A stretch of 64,000 nt of DNA from NCBI GenBank assembly GCA_946478235.1, contig CAMLBF010000004.1:124001-188000 (forward strand), written 5' to 3'. Position numbers and translations under genes: made by a program. Origin of the DNA: an uncultured Bartonella sp. (GTDB lineage Bacteria; Pseudomonadota; Alphaproteobacteria; Rhizobiales; Rhizobiaceae). Position 1 is the stretch's first letter; each line of letters begins with the position of its first letter. Positions 41,586-52,944 of the stretch are shown one piece after another. The notes beneath the pieces are model-generated. The model was not told where the DNA came from, did no database searches, and saw nothing but the letters and a program-made list of their open reading frames with translations.

Positions 41586-43400
41586 ATGATAATGGCACCA
41601 CCTCTTCTTCGGCTTGATAATATATTTGTTACGTTCGGGGGCACACCTTTGCTCAGCGATGCGTCTTTGTCTGTATCGGAAGGAGACCGCATTGCGTTGG
41701 TCGGTCGAAATGGTTCTGGAAAATCGACTTTATTAAAAATAGCTGCGGGTCTTGTAGAGCCAACTGGCGGAGAGATATTTCGTCATCCATCAAGTACAAT
41801 ACGTTATTTACCACAAACTCCAGATATGGATGGCTTTAAATCTGTACGTGACTATGTTGCGGCTGGTCTAGGACCTGCAGATGATATCCATCGCGTGGCC
41901 TATATGCTTGATCATTTAGGTTTAACAGGCGACGAAGATCCTAAAAATTTATCAGGGGGAGAGGCAAGAAGAGCGGCCCTTGCAAGAGTAATAGCTCCAC
42001 AGCCAGATATTTTGCTGCTTGATGAACCAACAAACCATCTTGATTTGACAACCATTGAATGGTTGGAAGGGGAACTCAATCAGATACGTTCTGCAATAGT
42101 ATTGATTTCTCACGACCGTCGGTTTCTTGAAAATGTAAGCCGTTCGACTGTGTGGCTTGATCGCGGAGAAACAAAGCGGTTAGGCAAAGGATTTGGATCT
42201 TTTGAGGAATGGCGTGACAAACTTTTGGAAGAAGAAGAACGTCAGCAACAGAAACTTGGCCGCCAGATTGAACGGGAAGAACATTGGTTACGTTATGGTG
42301 TTACAGCGAGGCGTAAAAGAAATGTGCGTCGCCTTGATGATTTACAAAAATTACGACAACAATATCGCGGCTATCGTGGGCCACAAGGCAATGTTGTTTT
42401 AGAAACAAGTGATTCTCAAGAATCTGGAAAATTAGTTATAGAAGCTAAAAATATCAGCAAGGCTTATAATGGACGAACACTTGTTGACAATTTTTCAACA
42501 CGTATTCAACGCGGTGATCGTATCGGGCTTGTTGGACCTAATGGCGTTGGAAAAACAACCTTGCTATCTATGTTGAACGGGCTTTTGCCGCCGGATACGG
42601 GAACTGTAAAACTCGGTCAGAATTTAGAAATTGCTACGTTGGACCAGAAGCGTTCGCTTGATGAGACGGAGACTTTAGCGCATTATTTGACAGATGGGCG
42701 TGGGGATAGCGTCATTGTTAATGGCGAACAACGTCATGTTGTATCTTATATGAAAGATTTCTTATTTCAGCCAGAACAAGCGCGCACTCCTATTAAAGAA
42801 CTATCTGGGGGTGAACGGGCGCGTCTTATGTTGGCGCGTGTCTTATCACGTCCGGCTAACTTGCTGATCCTTGACGAACCTACCAATGATCTCGATATGG
42901 AAACATTAGATCTTCTTCAAGAATTAGTGGCAGGTTTTTCGGGAACCGTCATATTAGTTAGCCATGATCGAGACTTTCTCGATAGAACAGTGACAACTGT
43001 GCTGGCGCCTGAAGGCAATGGGCGTTGGTTGCAGTACGCAGGTGGCTATAGCGATATGATCGCACAACGCAAGGGTGTTGAGGTTACCAAAAATAAAACA
43101 GAAAAAACGGTATCTTCGTCTGTCTCACCAGAGCCGCAACGGGAAAAGCGTACGGAAAAACAAAAATTATCCTATAAGCAGAAATTTGCGTTAGAAAAAT
43201 TGCCTTTAGAGATAGATGAGCTTCATAAACTTATAGGGTCCTTGGAAAAAGAATTTTCTGATCCACAGCTATATATGAAAGATGAAAAACGGTTTCATGA
43301 ATTATCTCAATTGTTGGATAAAAAGCGAACCGAGCTTTCAAAAAAAGAAGAAGAATGGTTGGAACTGGAAATGTTAAGAGAAGAGATTGAAAACGCATAA
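41586..43400 (+). CDS. ABC-F family ATP-binding protein (Uup-like)
   Basis: Two ABC domains: LVGRNGSGKSTLLKIAAG / LSGGEARRAALARV and LVGPNGVGKTTLLSMLNG / LSGGERARLMLARVL; coiled-coil C-terminus. Confidence 0.94.
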   Translation: MIMAPPLLRLDNIFVTFGGTPLLSDASLSVSEGDRIALVGRNGSGKSTLLKIAAGLVEPTGGEIFRHPSSTIRYLPQTPDMDGFKSVRDYVAAGLGPADDIHRVAYMLDHLGLTGDEDPKNLSGGEARRAALARVIAPQPDILLLDEPTNHLDLTTIEWLEGELNQIRSAIVLISHDRRFLENVSRSTVWLDRGETKRLGKGFGSFEEWRDKLLEEEERQQQKLGRQIEREEHWLRYGVTARRKRNVRRLDDLQKLRQQYRGYRGPQGNVVLETSDSQESGKLVIEAKNISKAYNGRTLVDNFSTRIQRGDRIGLVGPNGVGKTTLLSMLNGLLPPDTGTVKLGQNLEIATLDQKRSLDETETLAHYLTDGRGDSVIVNGEQRHVVSYMKDFLFQPEQARTPIKELSGGERARLMLARVLSRPANLLILDEPTNDLDMETLDLLQELVAGFSGTVILVSHDRDFLDRTVTTVLAPEGNGRWLQYAGGYSDMIAQRKGVEVTKNKTEKTVSSSVSPEPQREKRTEKQKLSYKQKFALEKLPLEIDELHKLIGSLEKEFSDPQLYMKDEKRFHELSQLLDKKRTELSKKEEEWLELEMLREEIENA

Positions 43401-43489
43401 TCGAAAGGATATTCGCTGCTTTTAATTCGTTCCAATAAGCATACTCGGATAATCTGAACGGGATTTCAACAGCTATAAATATAATCGAT

Positions 43490-43520
43490 AAAAGCCTTCT
43501 TTTTCAGGAGAAGGCTTTTT
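43490..43520. terminator. bidirectional terminator between convergent genes
   Basis: AAAAGCCTTCT ... AGAAGGCTTTT with T runs on both strands. Confidence 0.8.
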
Positions 43521-43540
43521 ATTTTCATAATTTATGAATT

Positions 43541-43798
43541 TTAATTCATCCCGAGAGCATCTTTATAAAGCTGTATCATTGCTTCTTCCTCTTGACGCTC
43601 ATGGTCTTCTTTCTTTCGTAGACGGATTATTGTGCGTACGGCTTTGCTATCAAAACCGCTGCCTTTTAATTCGGCATAAACTTCTTTGATATCGTCAGAT
43701 ATTGTTTTCTTTTCTTCTTCTAAACGTTCAATTCGTTCGATGAACGACCGTAACTGTCCAACAGCTACAGCTTGTGTTTCGTCTGTTACGTCACTCAT
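43541..43798 (-). CDS. DUF2312 domain-containing protein (UPF0335 family)
   Basis: [52 protein letters not shown]. Confidence 0.93.
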   Translation of the reverse strand: MSDVTDETQAVAVGQLRSFIERIERLEEEKKTISDDIKEVYAELKGSGFDSKAVRTIIRLRKKEDHERQEEEAMIQLYKDALGMN

Positions 43799-43923
43799 GG
43801 AAAATGTCTCCAGATAATTTTATTATTTGAGCCGGGAAATTGATTGCCTTTGCATGCACGAGTCTATTATGCAGAGTCAAGCTTGAAACACTTTTTAAAA
43901 CAAATAGTACGGCATCTAAATTT

Positions 43924-44727
43924 TTAACCGCACCGTGATGGAAAATACTGTTTCATGTGAATCATTGGTAGCTGGTTAATTTTTTGCATGATTGGTGATA
44001 GGTAATTAGCCCAACTGGTAATACCCTCTTCGTCAGAAATAAGGTCTTGGCGAATTTCTATCAAAATATGCGCTATCCCGTTTTGGGTACAATGACGGTA
44101 CATTGTGTCGCCTTTTAACGCCCCATCATAAGGTTCATTATCTCCGATCAAGATATCTTCTCTCTGTTTTAACTCTTGGTAAAGATGGGTAAAAACACGA
44201 GGGTCACTATCCCATAATAATCCGATATGCCAAGGACGTGGTTTTCCACGCCAAATTGGTGTGAAAGAATGAATAGAAAAAATAAGTGGACTTTTTCCAC
44301 ATGCATTTTCTACTTTTTCGATGAGATTTCTGATTGCGGCGTCATAGGGGCGATAATAACGTTCAATGCGATTTTTTCTTTCATCTTCTTCGAGAGGATA
44401 ATTACCTGGAATTACTGATCCATCGGATAATTGCATAATCAAAGTAGGATCAAGTTCTCCTCGATTGGGATCAATCAAAAGTCTTGAAAAATTGCTTAAA
44501 ATAGCGGGAGCGTCCAGTTGCTTCGCTAACAGTTTTGTTAGTTCCTCAACTCCAATATCGTATGCAATATGTCTGTTGAATTCGGATTGCGGCAATCCTA
44601 GAGTCCCATAATTATCAGGAATTTTATTGCTCGCATGATCGGCTATTAAAACAATGCCAGATTTTGCATTTCCTTCAATTTCAGTAAATGGTTTAAAGCC
44701 TTGAGTCTGTTTTAAATTTTTAATCAT
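43924..44727 (-). CDS. N-formylglutamate amidohydrolase family protein
   Basis: GIVLIADHASNKIP, HIAYDIGVEELTKLLA, SRLLIDPNRGE, FSIHSFTPIW, IEIRQDLI. Confidence 0.92.
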   Translation of the reverse strand: MIKNLKQTQGFKPFTEIEGNAKSGIVLIADHASNKIPDNYGTLGLPQSEFNRHIAYDIGVEELTKLLAKQLDAPAILSNFSRLLIDPNRGELDPTLIMQLSDGSVIPGNYPLEEDERKNRIERYYRPYDAAIRNLIEKVENACGKSPLIFSIHSFTPIWRGKPRPWHIGLLWDSDPRVFTHLYQELKQREDILIGDNEPYDGALKGDTMYRHCTQNGIAHILIEIRQDLISDEEGITSWANYLSPIMQKINQLPMIHMKQYFPSRCG

Positions 44728-44853
44728 TTGTGATATGTCCTTAATTTAAGAACCAGCAAACGATTGACAATTCCACCGAAACTAAAGAAAACACAATATT
44801 AGAGAATGGAAAAATGCTGTGAAATAATTATTTTGCAGCCCAAGGTGCCAATA

Positions 44854-45321
44854 ATGTTATTTAAAAAAATTCAGGTAATTCTCTTTAGTGTGTTTGCTAT
44901 ATCGATCACGGGTGGGGGGGCGTATGCCGATTTCCGTGTATGTAACACGACTCAAGAGATTATTGGTGTTTCCATTGGCTATCGGGCGCAAGCTGGCTGG
45001 GTAAGTGAGGGCTGGTGGGTTGTGGGGCCAACGCGCTGTAAAACAATTATTGATGGGCCGTTATCTTCCCGTTTTTACTATCTCCATGCTGAAGATGCCA
45101 AAAATCATGGGCGTTGGGAGGGACCGGTCAATATGTGCGTCAAAGATAGTGAATTCAAGATCGATGGCGTTAAGGACTGTTTTGCACGTGGTTTTCAAAA
45201 AGCTGGGTTCCAGGAAATTGATACTGGAACACAGACAAGCTGGATGGTCCAGCTGACAGAACCTACATTGAATAACCCGGCATTGAATACGCCGGTGATT
45301 ACAGGAGCTCCCAATAAATGA
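44854..45321 (+). CDS. DUF1036 domain-containing protein
   Basis: Signal peptide then ADFRVCNTTQEIIGVSIGYRAQAGWVSEGWWVVGPTRCKTIIDGPLSSRFYYLHAEDA. Confidence 0.88.
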   Translation: MLFKKIQVILFSVFAISITGGGAYADFRVCNTTQEIIGVSIGYRAQAGWVSEGWWVVGPTRCKTIIDGPLSSRFYYLHAEDAKNHGRWEGPVNMCVKDSEFKIDGVKDCFARGFQKAGFQEIDTGTQTSWMVQLTEPTLNNPALNTPVITGAPNK

Positions 45322-46754
45322 AACGTGATCGTAAAGTTAAAATTGTTGCCACTTTAGGACCAGCATCATCTGATAAGGCTGTCATAAAGAAGCTATTTTT
45401 GGCTGGTGTCGACGTTTTTCGCATCAATATGAGCCATGCAGATCATGATATGATGCGTGCTCTTGTGAAAAGTATTCGTGAAATTGAAACAGAACTTGGG
45501 CGGCCAATTGGCATATTGGCAGATTTGCAGGGGCCAAAACTGCGTGTTGGTGAATTTAAAAATAACAAAGTGGAATTGGTTGTTGGGCAAACATTTACTT
45601 TGGATAATAAGGAAATTCCAGGTGATGATACCCGTGTTCTTCTGCCTCATCCCGAAATTTTTGATGCTGTAAAGCCGGGTGATCGTTTGTTGATTGATGA
45701 TGGCAAATTGCAGTTGCTTGCACAAAAATGCGAACACCATTCCATCGAATGTAAAGTTGTTGCCGGAACATCAATTTCCAATCGCAAGGGTGTTAGCTTG
45801 CCGGATACAACATTGGGTGTTGGTGCAATGACTGAAAAAGATCATAAAGATCTGCGCGCAGTGCTTGAACAACCAATTGATTGGATTGCATTGTCATTTA
45901 TCCAGCGACCAGAAGATATTGCAGAAGCACGCAAGATTACAAAAGGTAAAGTTGCAATTCTATCTAAGATCGAGAAGCCCCAAGCTGTTCAACGCATTGA
46001 AGAAATTATCGATATGTCGGACGCAGTTATGGTGGCGCGTGGTGATCTTGGTGTGGAAATGCCATTGGAAGCAGTGCCAGGCATTCAAATGGATATTATT
46101 AAACTGTGCCGACGTGCGGGTAAGCCAGTTGTTGTTGCCACCCAAATGCTTGAATCTATGATAAATGCACCAGTTCCTACCCGTGCCGAGGTTTCAGATG
46201 TTGCAACAGCTGTATATGAAGGTGCTGATGCAATTATGCTCTCAGCAGAATCGGCTTCTGGTAAATATCCTGAAGAAGCAGTGCGTACAATGGATCAGAT
46301 TGCCAGCAAAATAGAGCTTGATTCAAACTACGAACCAATGATTAATGCGCAACATCCTGAGCCTGAACCAACATGTGCCGATGCAATTTCCCTAGCGGCG
46401 CGTCAAATTGCAGAAACATTGAAACTTCCTGCCATCGTTGCTTATACAGCTTCTGGGGCAACAGGTTTACGTGCTTCACGGGAACGTCCAAATACGTCTA
46501 TTATTGCTCTTTCTCCAATCCCTGAAACTGCAAGACGCTTGGCGATAGTTTGGGGGTTGCATTGCGTTGTGACAGAAGATGCACATGACCTTGATGATAT
46601 GGTTGAGCGTGCTGCAGCAATAGCTTGCCAGGAAGGATATTGTGTGCCGGGAGATAGGGTCATTGTAACAGCAGGTGTTCCACTTCGTACACCGGGGGCT
46701 ACCAATATGCTACGTATAGCTTATGTTACTAAAGATAATAAGGTAAAAGTATAA
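45318..46754 (+). CDS. pyk: pyruvate kinase
   Basis: KIVATLGPASS, FRINMSHADHD, ADLQGPKLRVG, AVMVARGDLGVEMPLE, VVATQMLESMI. Confidence 0.97.
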   Translation: MKRDRKVKIVATLGPASSDKAVIKKLFLAGVDVFRINMSHADHDMMRALVKSIREIETELGRPIGILADLQGPKLRVGEFKNNKVELVVGQTFTLDNKEIPGDDTRVLLPHPEIFDAVKPGDRLLIDDGKLQLLAQKCEHHSIECKVVAGTSISNRKGVSLPDTTLGVGAMTEKDHKDLRAVLEQPIDWIALSFIQRPEDIAEARKITKGKVAILSKIEKPQAVQRIEEIIDMSDAVMVARGDLGVEMPLEAVPGIQMDIIKLCRRAGKPVVVATQMLESMINAPVPTRAEVSDVATAVYEGADAIMLSAESASGKYPEEAVRTMDQIASKIELDSNYEPMINAQHPEPEPTCADAISLAARQIAETLKLPAIVAYTASGATGLRASRERPNTSIIALSPIPETARRLAIVWGLHCVVTEDAHDLDDMVERAAAIACQEGYCVPGDRVIVTAGVPLRTPGATNMLRIAYVTKDNKVKV

Positions 46755-46761
46755 TTCTATT

Positions 46762-47463
46762 ATGCAGACTATTGGTCTTATCGGGGGGATGAGTTGGGAA
46801 AGTTCAGCCGAATATTATAGGTTGATCAATCAATTCACACAAAAGAAACTTGGCGGAGCAAACTCCGCCAAAAGCTTGATGATCTCTGTTAATTTTGGTG
46901 AAATAGAAAAGTTGCAGCACCAAGGCCATTGGAATGTCTTGGAGCAGAATATGGTCGATGCTGCTCGTCAATTACAAGCAGGTGGTGCAAATTTTATTGT
47001 TTTATGTACCAATACAATGCATCGATTTGCAGAAGCAATTGAAACAGCAGTCAATATTCCTTTTTTGCATATTGCAGATGCAACAGCTAAGCAAATCAAA
47101 ACTTGTGATATAAAAAATGTCGGTCTTCTAGGAACGCGTTTTACTATGGAGCAGGATTTTTATAAACAGCGATTAATCGATGTTTATGGGCTGAACGTTA
47201 TAATTCCTAACGAACAAGACAGAAATGCAATTCATCGTATAATATATGATGAACTTGTAAAGGGAATTATCCGCGAGGAATCTCGGATAATCTATCGTGA
47301 AATAATAGCGTGTTTGATTGATGACGGTGCCGAAGCAATTATTCTAGGCTGTACTGAAATTATGCTTCTTGTTGAACAAAGCGATAGCGCCGTACCTGTC
47401 TTCGATACGACTGCGATTCATGCACATGCTGCTGTTGAGAAGGCTCTTCAATCTGACGATTAA
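46762..47463 (+). CDS. aspartate/glutamate racemase family protein
   Basis: MQTIGLIGGMSWESSAEYYRLIN, VLCTNTMHRFA, IILGCTEIMLLV. Confidence 0.92.
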   Translation: MQTIGLIGGMSWESSAEYYRLINQFTQKKLGGANSAKSLMISVNFGEIEKLQHQGHWNVLEQNMVDAARQLQAGGANFIVLCTNTMHRFAEAIETAVNIPFLHIADATAKQIKTCDIKNVGLLGTRFTMEQDFYKQRLIDVYGLNVIIPNEQDRNAIHRIIYDELVKGIIREESRIIYREIIACLIDDGAEAIILGCTEIMLLVEQSDSAVPVFDTTAIHAHAAVEKALQSDD

Positions 47464-47565
47464 AGTTAATTACAAAGATATATATTTATGTTGTAATATT
47501 ATATGCTGGTGTAGCAATACCTCCGCTATACGTCGTAGTGTAAATTGAAAAATTCCAGCATGGAC

Positions 47566-47931
47566 TTATGAACGGTTTGCCAATAAACGACCGGCAAGAA
47601 TTTCGATATGACTGGATGCTTTGTCTATGGCCTTTGCTGCAACAGTTTCATATCGGTCACAAGCATTGGATAGCGTTGCAGCTTGTTGCTTTAGTGTATC
47701 ATTCTCTTGCTGCAATTCTGCTAATTTATTTTTTGCTTCTACAAGCTCATCCATGACCATAATTCCTGCCATGACTGATAAACGATGATCGCCTATTTCA
47801 CCAAAGCTCGATTTTAAGTGGCTGATGTAATGATCAAGTTGCTGGGCGAGGCTTGTGAGATGTTGCTCTTGCCCCTCATCACAAGCCATACGGTAGGTTT
47901 TTCCATCAATTGTAACCGAAACAGTTGCCAT
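47566..47931 (-). CDS. zapA: cell division protein ZapA
   Basis: VSVTIDGKTYRMACDEGQEQHLTSLAQQLDHYI, SVMAGIMVMDELVEAKNKL. Confidence 0.92.
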   Translation of the reverse strand: MATVSVTIDGKTYRMACDEGQEQHLTSLAQQLDHYISHLKSSFGEIGDHRLSVMAGIMVMDELVEAKNKLAELQQENDTLKQQAATLSNACDRYETVAAKAIDKASSHIEILAGRLLANRS

Positions 47932-47945
47932 GTTTCTTCTACCCT

Positions 47946-48221
47946 TTACCGGTCAACGACAGCGCGAATAGTTTCCATCGCTGTTATAAGACGCCGTGAT
48001 ACCTCTTTATTAGCTTGTTCAAGTCGTTCAGCACGTGATTCCGATGTGTCTAGTTCCTGTGCAAGGCGACTTCTATCAGCATTCATTTGCTGTATTTCTT
48101 CTTCCAGTTCACTATTATCATAGGATCTGTCAGTACCATTGCCAACAGCCTCTTCAAGGGTTTTAAGAGCACTTTCAAGACGGTCAATAGCTTGGTCGAG
48201 AATTGATGTGTCTTGCCGCAT
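47946..48221 (-). CDS. DUF4164 coiled-coil protein
   Basis: Coiled-coil DQAIDRLESALKTLEEAV...; conserved neighbour of zapA in Rhizobiales. Confidence 0.75.
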   Translation of the reverse strand: MRQDTSILDQAIDRLESALKTLEEAVGNGTDRSYDNSELEEEIQQMNADRSRLAQELDTSESRAERLEQANKEVSRRLITAMETIRAVVDR

Positions 48222-48444
48222 CCTGTTTTAAATCCTCTATGTTAGCAATATAGAAACAAGCGAATCACTGTCGCATTTCTTTTGTGATTTTGTCTATTCT
48301 TAGATGCGTCTGCGGTTTGATGCAAGAAATCCACTATATCGGAGCTGTTGAAAGCGGGATTTAATTGACTCAGGCGTCGCAAGTGATATGTGTCAGATAG
48401 AGCGCAAGACCAAATTTTCATCGAGCAAAGAGTAACTGGACCCC

Positions 48445-50424
48445 ATGAAAAATACAGACAAGCAGAACCAGATGGCCAACGCTATCCGTTTCCTTTCTAT
48501 TGATGCTATTGAAAAAGCCAATTCAGGACATCCTGGTCTCCCAATGGGCGCTGCCGATATTGCGACTGTCCTTTATACAAAGTTCCTTGCCCATGATCCG
48601 AAAAATCCGAAATGGCCCAACCGCGATCGATTTATTTTGTCGGCAGGACATGGCTCGATGCTTCTATATTCGGCAATGTACCTTTCTGGATATGAAGATA
48701 TTACGATTGATGAAATCAAGAATTTCCGTCAATTGGGCGCAAAAACTGCCGGTCACCCTGAATATGGCCACGTGAATGGTATTGAAACGACCACTGGTCC
48801 ATTAGGACAGGGGATTGCAAATGCTGTCGGAATGGCATTGGGCGAACGTTTAATGCATGCACGCTGGGGCGATCTTTTCGATCATTATACCTATGTATTA
48901 GCCGGTGATGGCTGTTTGATGGAAGGCATTTCGCAAGAAGCGATTGCATTTGCTGGACACATGAAGCTGAATAAGTTGATTGTCCTATGGGATGACAATC
49001 ATATTTCGATTGATGGTGCCATTGAAATTTCTGATAATACCGATCAATGTGCTCGCTTTGAAGCTTGTCATTGGAATACAATCAAAGTCGATGGTCATGA
49101 TCAGGATGCAATTGCTAAAGCAATTAAAAAAGCTCATAGCTCAGATAAGCCTACTTTAATAGCGTGCAAGACAACCATTGGTTTCGGTTCACCTCACAAG
49201 GCAGGTACGAATAAGGTTCACGGTTCTCCTTTGGGACAAGAAGAAGTTGTTGAAACACGTAAAGCGCTCGGTTGGACGAGTGAACCCTTTGTTATTCCTG
49301 CCGATATTCTCGATAGTTGGCGTCTAGCAGGCTTGAACTCTGCCAAAAAACGGCAAGAGTGGGAAAAGAAACTTGATGCGCTGGATGCAAATCAACGTGC
49401 AGAGTTTGATCGTTTAATGCGTGGTGATTTGCCTGGAAATTTTGATGCTGTTATCAACGAATATAAAAAGCATCTTGCTGCTGAGCAACCAAAAGTGGCG
49501 ACGCGTAAAGCATCTGAAATGGCACTGGAAGTTATTAACGGTGCTGTTTTCGAGACGATTGGCGGGTCTGCTGATTTGACCGGTTCAAATAATACTAAGA
49601 CGAGTCAAACAAAAAGTATTGTTCCTGAAGACTTTTCTGGTCGTTATATCCACTATGGTATTCGCGAACATGCAATGGGCGCGATCATGAATGGTTTGTC
49701 GCTCTATGGTGGTATTATTCCTTATTCAGGCACATTTTTATGTTTTTCTGATTATGCACGCCCAGCAATGCGATTGTCATCTTTAATGGGAATTCGTGTT
49801 GTCTATGTAATGACACACGATTCTATTGGGTTGGGAGAAGACGGGCCAACGCATCAACCGGTTGAACATTTGGCAAGTTTGCGGGCAATCCCCAATCATC
49901 TTGTGTTTAGACCAGCAGATGTCGTTGAAACAGCAGAATGTTGGCAATTAGCATTAAAATCGCACAAAACGCCGTCCACTTTGGTTTTAACACGACAAGG
50001 TTTGCCTACGCTTCGCAAAAATTATGAAGAAGACAATCTTTGTGCTCTTGGGGCTTATGAACTGTTAACGGCTAGTGATGAAGCAAAAGTCACTATTTTT
50101 GCTTCTGGTTCAGAAGTGGAAATAGCTGTTAATGCTCGAAATGCACTTGAAAATAAGGGAATTCCAACACGTGTTGTATCTGTTCCTTGTTTTGAATTAT
50201 TTGAGCAACAAGTAGAATCATATCAAACAGCATTGATCGGTAATGCGCCTGTTAAAATTGCGATAGAAGCGGCTATTCGTCAGGGGTGGGATCGATTTAT
50301 TGGGAGTGATGGTGTCTTTATTGGTATGCATGGTTTTGGAGCCAGTGGTCCAATTGATGCACTTTACACACATTTCGGTATTACAGCCGAAGCAGTTGTC
50401 GCGGCAGCTGAAGCAAAACTCTAG
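48445..50424 (+). CDS. tkt: transketolase
   Basis: [62 protein letters not shown]. Confidence 0.97.
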   Translation: MKNTDKQNQMANAIRFLSIDAIEKANSGHPGLPMGAADIATVLYTKFLAHDPKNPKWPNRDRFILSAGHGSMLLYSAMYLSGYEDITIDEIKNFRQLGAKTAGHPEYGHVNGIETTTGPLGQGIANAVGMALGERLMHARWGDLFDHYTYVLAGDGCLMEGISQEAIAFAGHMKLNKLIVLWDDNHISIDGAIEISDNTDQCARFEACHWNTIKVDGHDQDAIAKAIKKAHSSDKPTLIACKTTIGFGSPHKAGTNKVHGSPLGQEEVVETRKALGWTSEPFVIPADILDSWRLAGLNSAKKRQEWEKKLDALDANQRAEFDRLMRGDLPGNFDAVINEYKKHLAAEQPKVATRKASEMALEVINGAVFETIGGSADLTGSNNTKTSQTKSIVPEDFSGRYIHYGIREHAMGAIMNGLSLYGGIIPYSGTFLCFSDYARPAMRLSSLMGIRVVYVMTHDSIGLGEDGPTHQPVEHLASLRAIPNHLVFRPADVVETAECWQLALKSHKTPSTLVLTRQGLPTLRKNYEEDNLCALGAYELLTASDEAKVTIFASGSEVEIAVNARNALENKGIPTRVVSVPCFELFEQQVESYQTALIGNAPVKIAIEAAIRQGWDRFIGSDGVFIGMHGFGASGPIDALYTHFGITAEAVVAAAEAKL

Positions 50425-50456
50425 TATTGGGTCTTTTCAACCAAGGGAGAAAAAAT

Positions 50457-51464
50457 ATGGCAGTACGAGTAGCAATTAACGGTTTTGGACGTATTGGACG
50501 CAATGTCCTTCGTGCAATTATTGAAAGTGGCCGTACCGACATTGATGTCGTTGCTATTAACGATTTAGGGCCAGTTGAAACAAACGCTCATCTGTTGCGC
50601 TATGATTCAGTTCATGGACGTTTTCCGCATGAAGTTACAGTTTCAGGCGATACAATTGACGCAGGACGTGGACCCATTAAGGTAACTGCTGTGCGCGATC
50701 CAAAGGAATTGCCTTGGAAAGAGCTTAACATTGATATTGCAATGGAATGTACAGGCATTTTCACAAGCCGCGAAAAGGCTGCAGCACACTTAGATGCAGG
50801 TGCTAAGCGTGTAATTGTTTCTGCACCATCGGCTGGCGCTGATTTGACAGTTGTTTACGGTGTAAACCATGACAAACTGACAAAAGATCATAAAGTCATT
50901 TCTAATGCATCTTGTACAACAAATTGTTTGGCTCCTGTTGCTCATGTCCTTAATGAAGTTATCGGTATTGAAAAAGGTTTTATGACAACGATCCACTCGT
51001 ATACAGGTGATCAACCTACTTTGGATACTTTGCATAAAGATCTTTATCGTGCTCGCGCTGCTGCATTATCCATGATTCCTACATCTACTGGTGCCGCAAA
51101 AGCTGTCGGTCTTGTTTTGCCTGAACTTAAAGGACTTTTGGATGGTGTAGCTATCCGTGTTCCGACGCCAAATGTTTCAGTTGTTGACTTTACATTTATT
51201 GCAAAGCGTTCGACCACAGTTGAGGAAATCAATGATGCAATCCGCGCTGCGTCAAACGGCCGGCTGAAAGGTATCCTTGGATACACAGACGAAAAATTGG
51301 TTAGTCATGATTTCAACCATGATTCACATTCGTCTGTTTTCCATACAGAACAAACAAGAGTTATGGATGATACATTCTGCCGTATTCTTTCTTGGTACGA
51401 TAATGAATGGGGTTTTTCAAATCGTATGGGCGATACGGCCGTTGCATTTGCTAAAACTATTTAA
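50457..51464 (+). CDS. gap: glyceraldehyde-3-phosphate dehydrogenase, type I
   Basis: [50 protein letters not shown]. Confidence 0.98.
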   Translation: MAVRVAINGFGRIGRNVLRAIIESGRTDIDVVAINDLGPVETNAHLLRYDSVHGRFPHEVTVSGDTIDAGRGPIKVTAVRDPKELPWKELNIDIAMECTGIFTSREKAAAHLDAGAKRVIVSAPSAGADLTVVYGVNHDKLTKDHKVISNASCTTNCLAPVAHVLNEVIGIEKGFMTTIHSYTGDQPTLDTLHKDLYRARAAALSMIPTSTGAAKAVGLVLPELKGLLDGVAIRVPTPNVSVVDFTFIAKRSTTVEEINDAIRAASNGRLKGILGYTDEKLVSHDFNHDSHSSVFHTEQTRVMDDTFCRILSWYDNEWGFSNRMGDTAVAFAKTI

Positions 51465-51471
51465 CTTGACG

Positions 51472-51496
51472 ATGGGGGCTAAAGCCCCCATTTTTC
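51472..51496 (+). terminator. terminator-like hairpin between gap and pgk
   Basis: ATGGGGGCT-AA-AGCCCCCAT then TTTT. Confidence 0.75.
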
Positions 51497-51603
51497 TTTC
51501 AGGAAGGAAATGAAGTTATTTTTCTTCAAACCTTTCCTTATAAAGGCGTTAGCCTTCATACCCAAATTTTTTATAGCTATATCTTATAAATCTGGAGAAA
51601 AAT

Positions 51604-52794
51604 ATGGCTTTTCGTACTCTTGACAACGCAGACGTAAAATCAAAACGTGTTTTGGTGCGTGTTGATCTCAATGTACCAGTGGCAGACGGAAAAGTTACCG
51701 ATTCAACACGTATAGAACGTGTTAAACCAACAATAATGGAACTTCGCAGAAAAGACGCCAAAGTTATTTTGCTTGCTCATTTCGGTCGTCCAAAAGGTCA
51801 AGTTGTTCAAGAGTTTTCATTGCGTCAAATTGTCAAAACTACTGAAGATGTGCTTGGCTGCCCTGTTACATTTGCTGAAGATTGTGTTGGTGAAAAAGCA
51901 AAGGCAGTCATTGATGCCATGAATGATGGAGATATTGTTCTGCTTGAAAATACTCGTTTTCATGCAGGAGAGGAAAAGAACGATCCAGAATTTGTAAAAG
52001 CATTAGCCGCCAATGGCGATATTTATGTCAATGATGCCTTTTCCGCAGCGCATCGCGCTCATGCTTCGACAGAAGGGTTGGCTCATGTTCTACCAGCATA
52101 TGCTGGCCGGTCTATGCAGATGGAACTTGAAGCTTTGGAAAAAGGTTTAGGAAAGCCTGCCCATCCGGTTATTGCGATAGTAGGCGGAGCAAAAGTATCA
52201 ACGAAAATTGACCTTTTAAATAATCTTGTCGAGAAAGTTGATGCTCTGATTATCGGCGGTGGTATGGCCAATACTTTTTTAGCCGCACAAGGGTTGAGCG
52301 TTGGTAAATCGCTTTGCGAACATGAGCTTGGTGAAACTGCACGAACAATTATGACGAAGGCAAAAGCGGAAAACTGTTCTATTATTTTACCAGTAGATGC
52401 TGTTGTCGCCACACGGTTTGAAGCCAATGCGTCAAACCATAGATATGGTATAGAAGCTATACCTGTCGACGGAATGATACTTGATATTGGTGAAAATTCA
52501 ATCGAACGCATTAATGGTGCGATTGATGATGCGGCAACAATTGTATGGAATGGCCCACTTGGAGCTTTCGAGATGCACCCTTTTGATCAGGGAACAGTTG
52601 CGGTAGCCAAACTTGTTGCTGAACGCACTAAACAGAAGAAACTGGTATCTATCGCTGGAGGTGGAGATACAGTATCTGCTCTTAACCATGCCGGTGTCGC
52701 ACAAGATTTTACGTATATATCAACAGCAGGTGGTGCATTTCTTGAATGGATGGAAGGAAAACCGCTTCCAGGTGTTATTGCTTTAGAAGAATAG
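51604..52794 (+). CDS. pgk: phosphoglycerate kinase
   Basis: [54 protein letters not shown]. Confidence 0.98.
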   Translation: MAFRTLDNADVKSKRVLVRVDLNVPVADGKVTDSTRIERVKPTIMELRRKDAKVILLAHFGRPKGQVVQEFSLRQIVKTTEDVLGCPVTFAEDCVGEKAKAVIDAMNDGDIVLLENTRFHAGEEKNDPEFVKALAANGDIYVNDAFSAAHRAHASTEGLAHVLPAYAGRSMQMELEALEKGLGKPAHPVIAIVGGAKVSTKIDLLNNLVEKVDALIIGGGMANTFLAAQGLSVGKSLCEHELGETARTIMTKAKAENCSIILPVDAVVATRFEANASNHRYGIEAIPVDGMILDIGENSIERINGAIDDAATIVWNGPLGAFEMHPFDQGTVAVAKLVAERTKQKKLVSIAGGGDTVSALNHAGVAQDFTYISTAGGAFLEWMEGKPLPGVIALEE

Positions 52795-52944
52795 AACCAA
52801 ATTGGGACAGATTACCTTATTTTTATCGTAATGGAAAATAAGATGTATTCTTCCCAATTTAATCGATTTTATTTCATGGCTTAACTATTTAGTTTTATAA
52901 GCAGTTTTGATATTGCTAAGATCGTAAGAAAAGAGGAGCCACCC

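Noticed and set aside
45393-45740. Minus-strand 115-aa ORF
   Set aside because: Lies wholly inside pyk on the opposite strand; low-complexity translation without recognisable domain.
52083-52511. Minus-strand 142-aa ORF
   Set aside because: Antisense to pgk; shadow ORF from codon bias.
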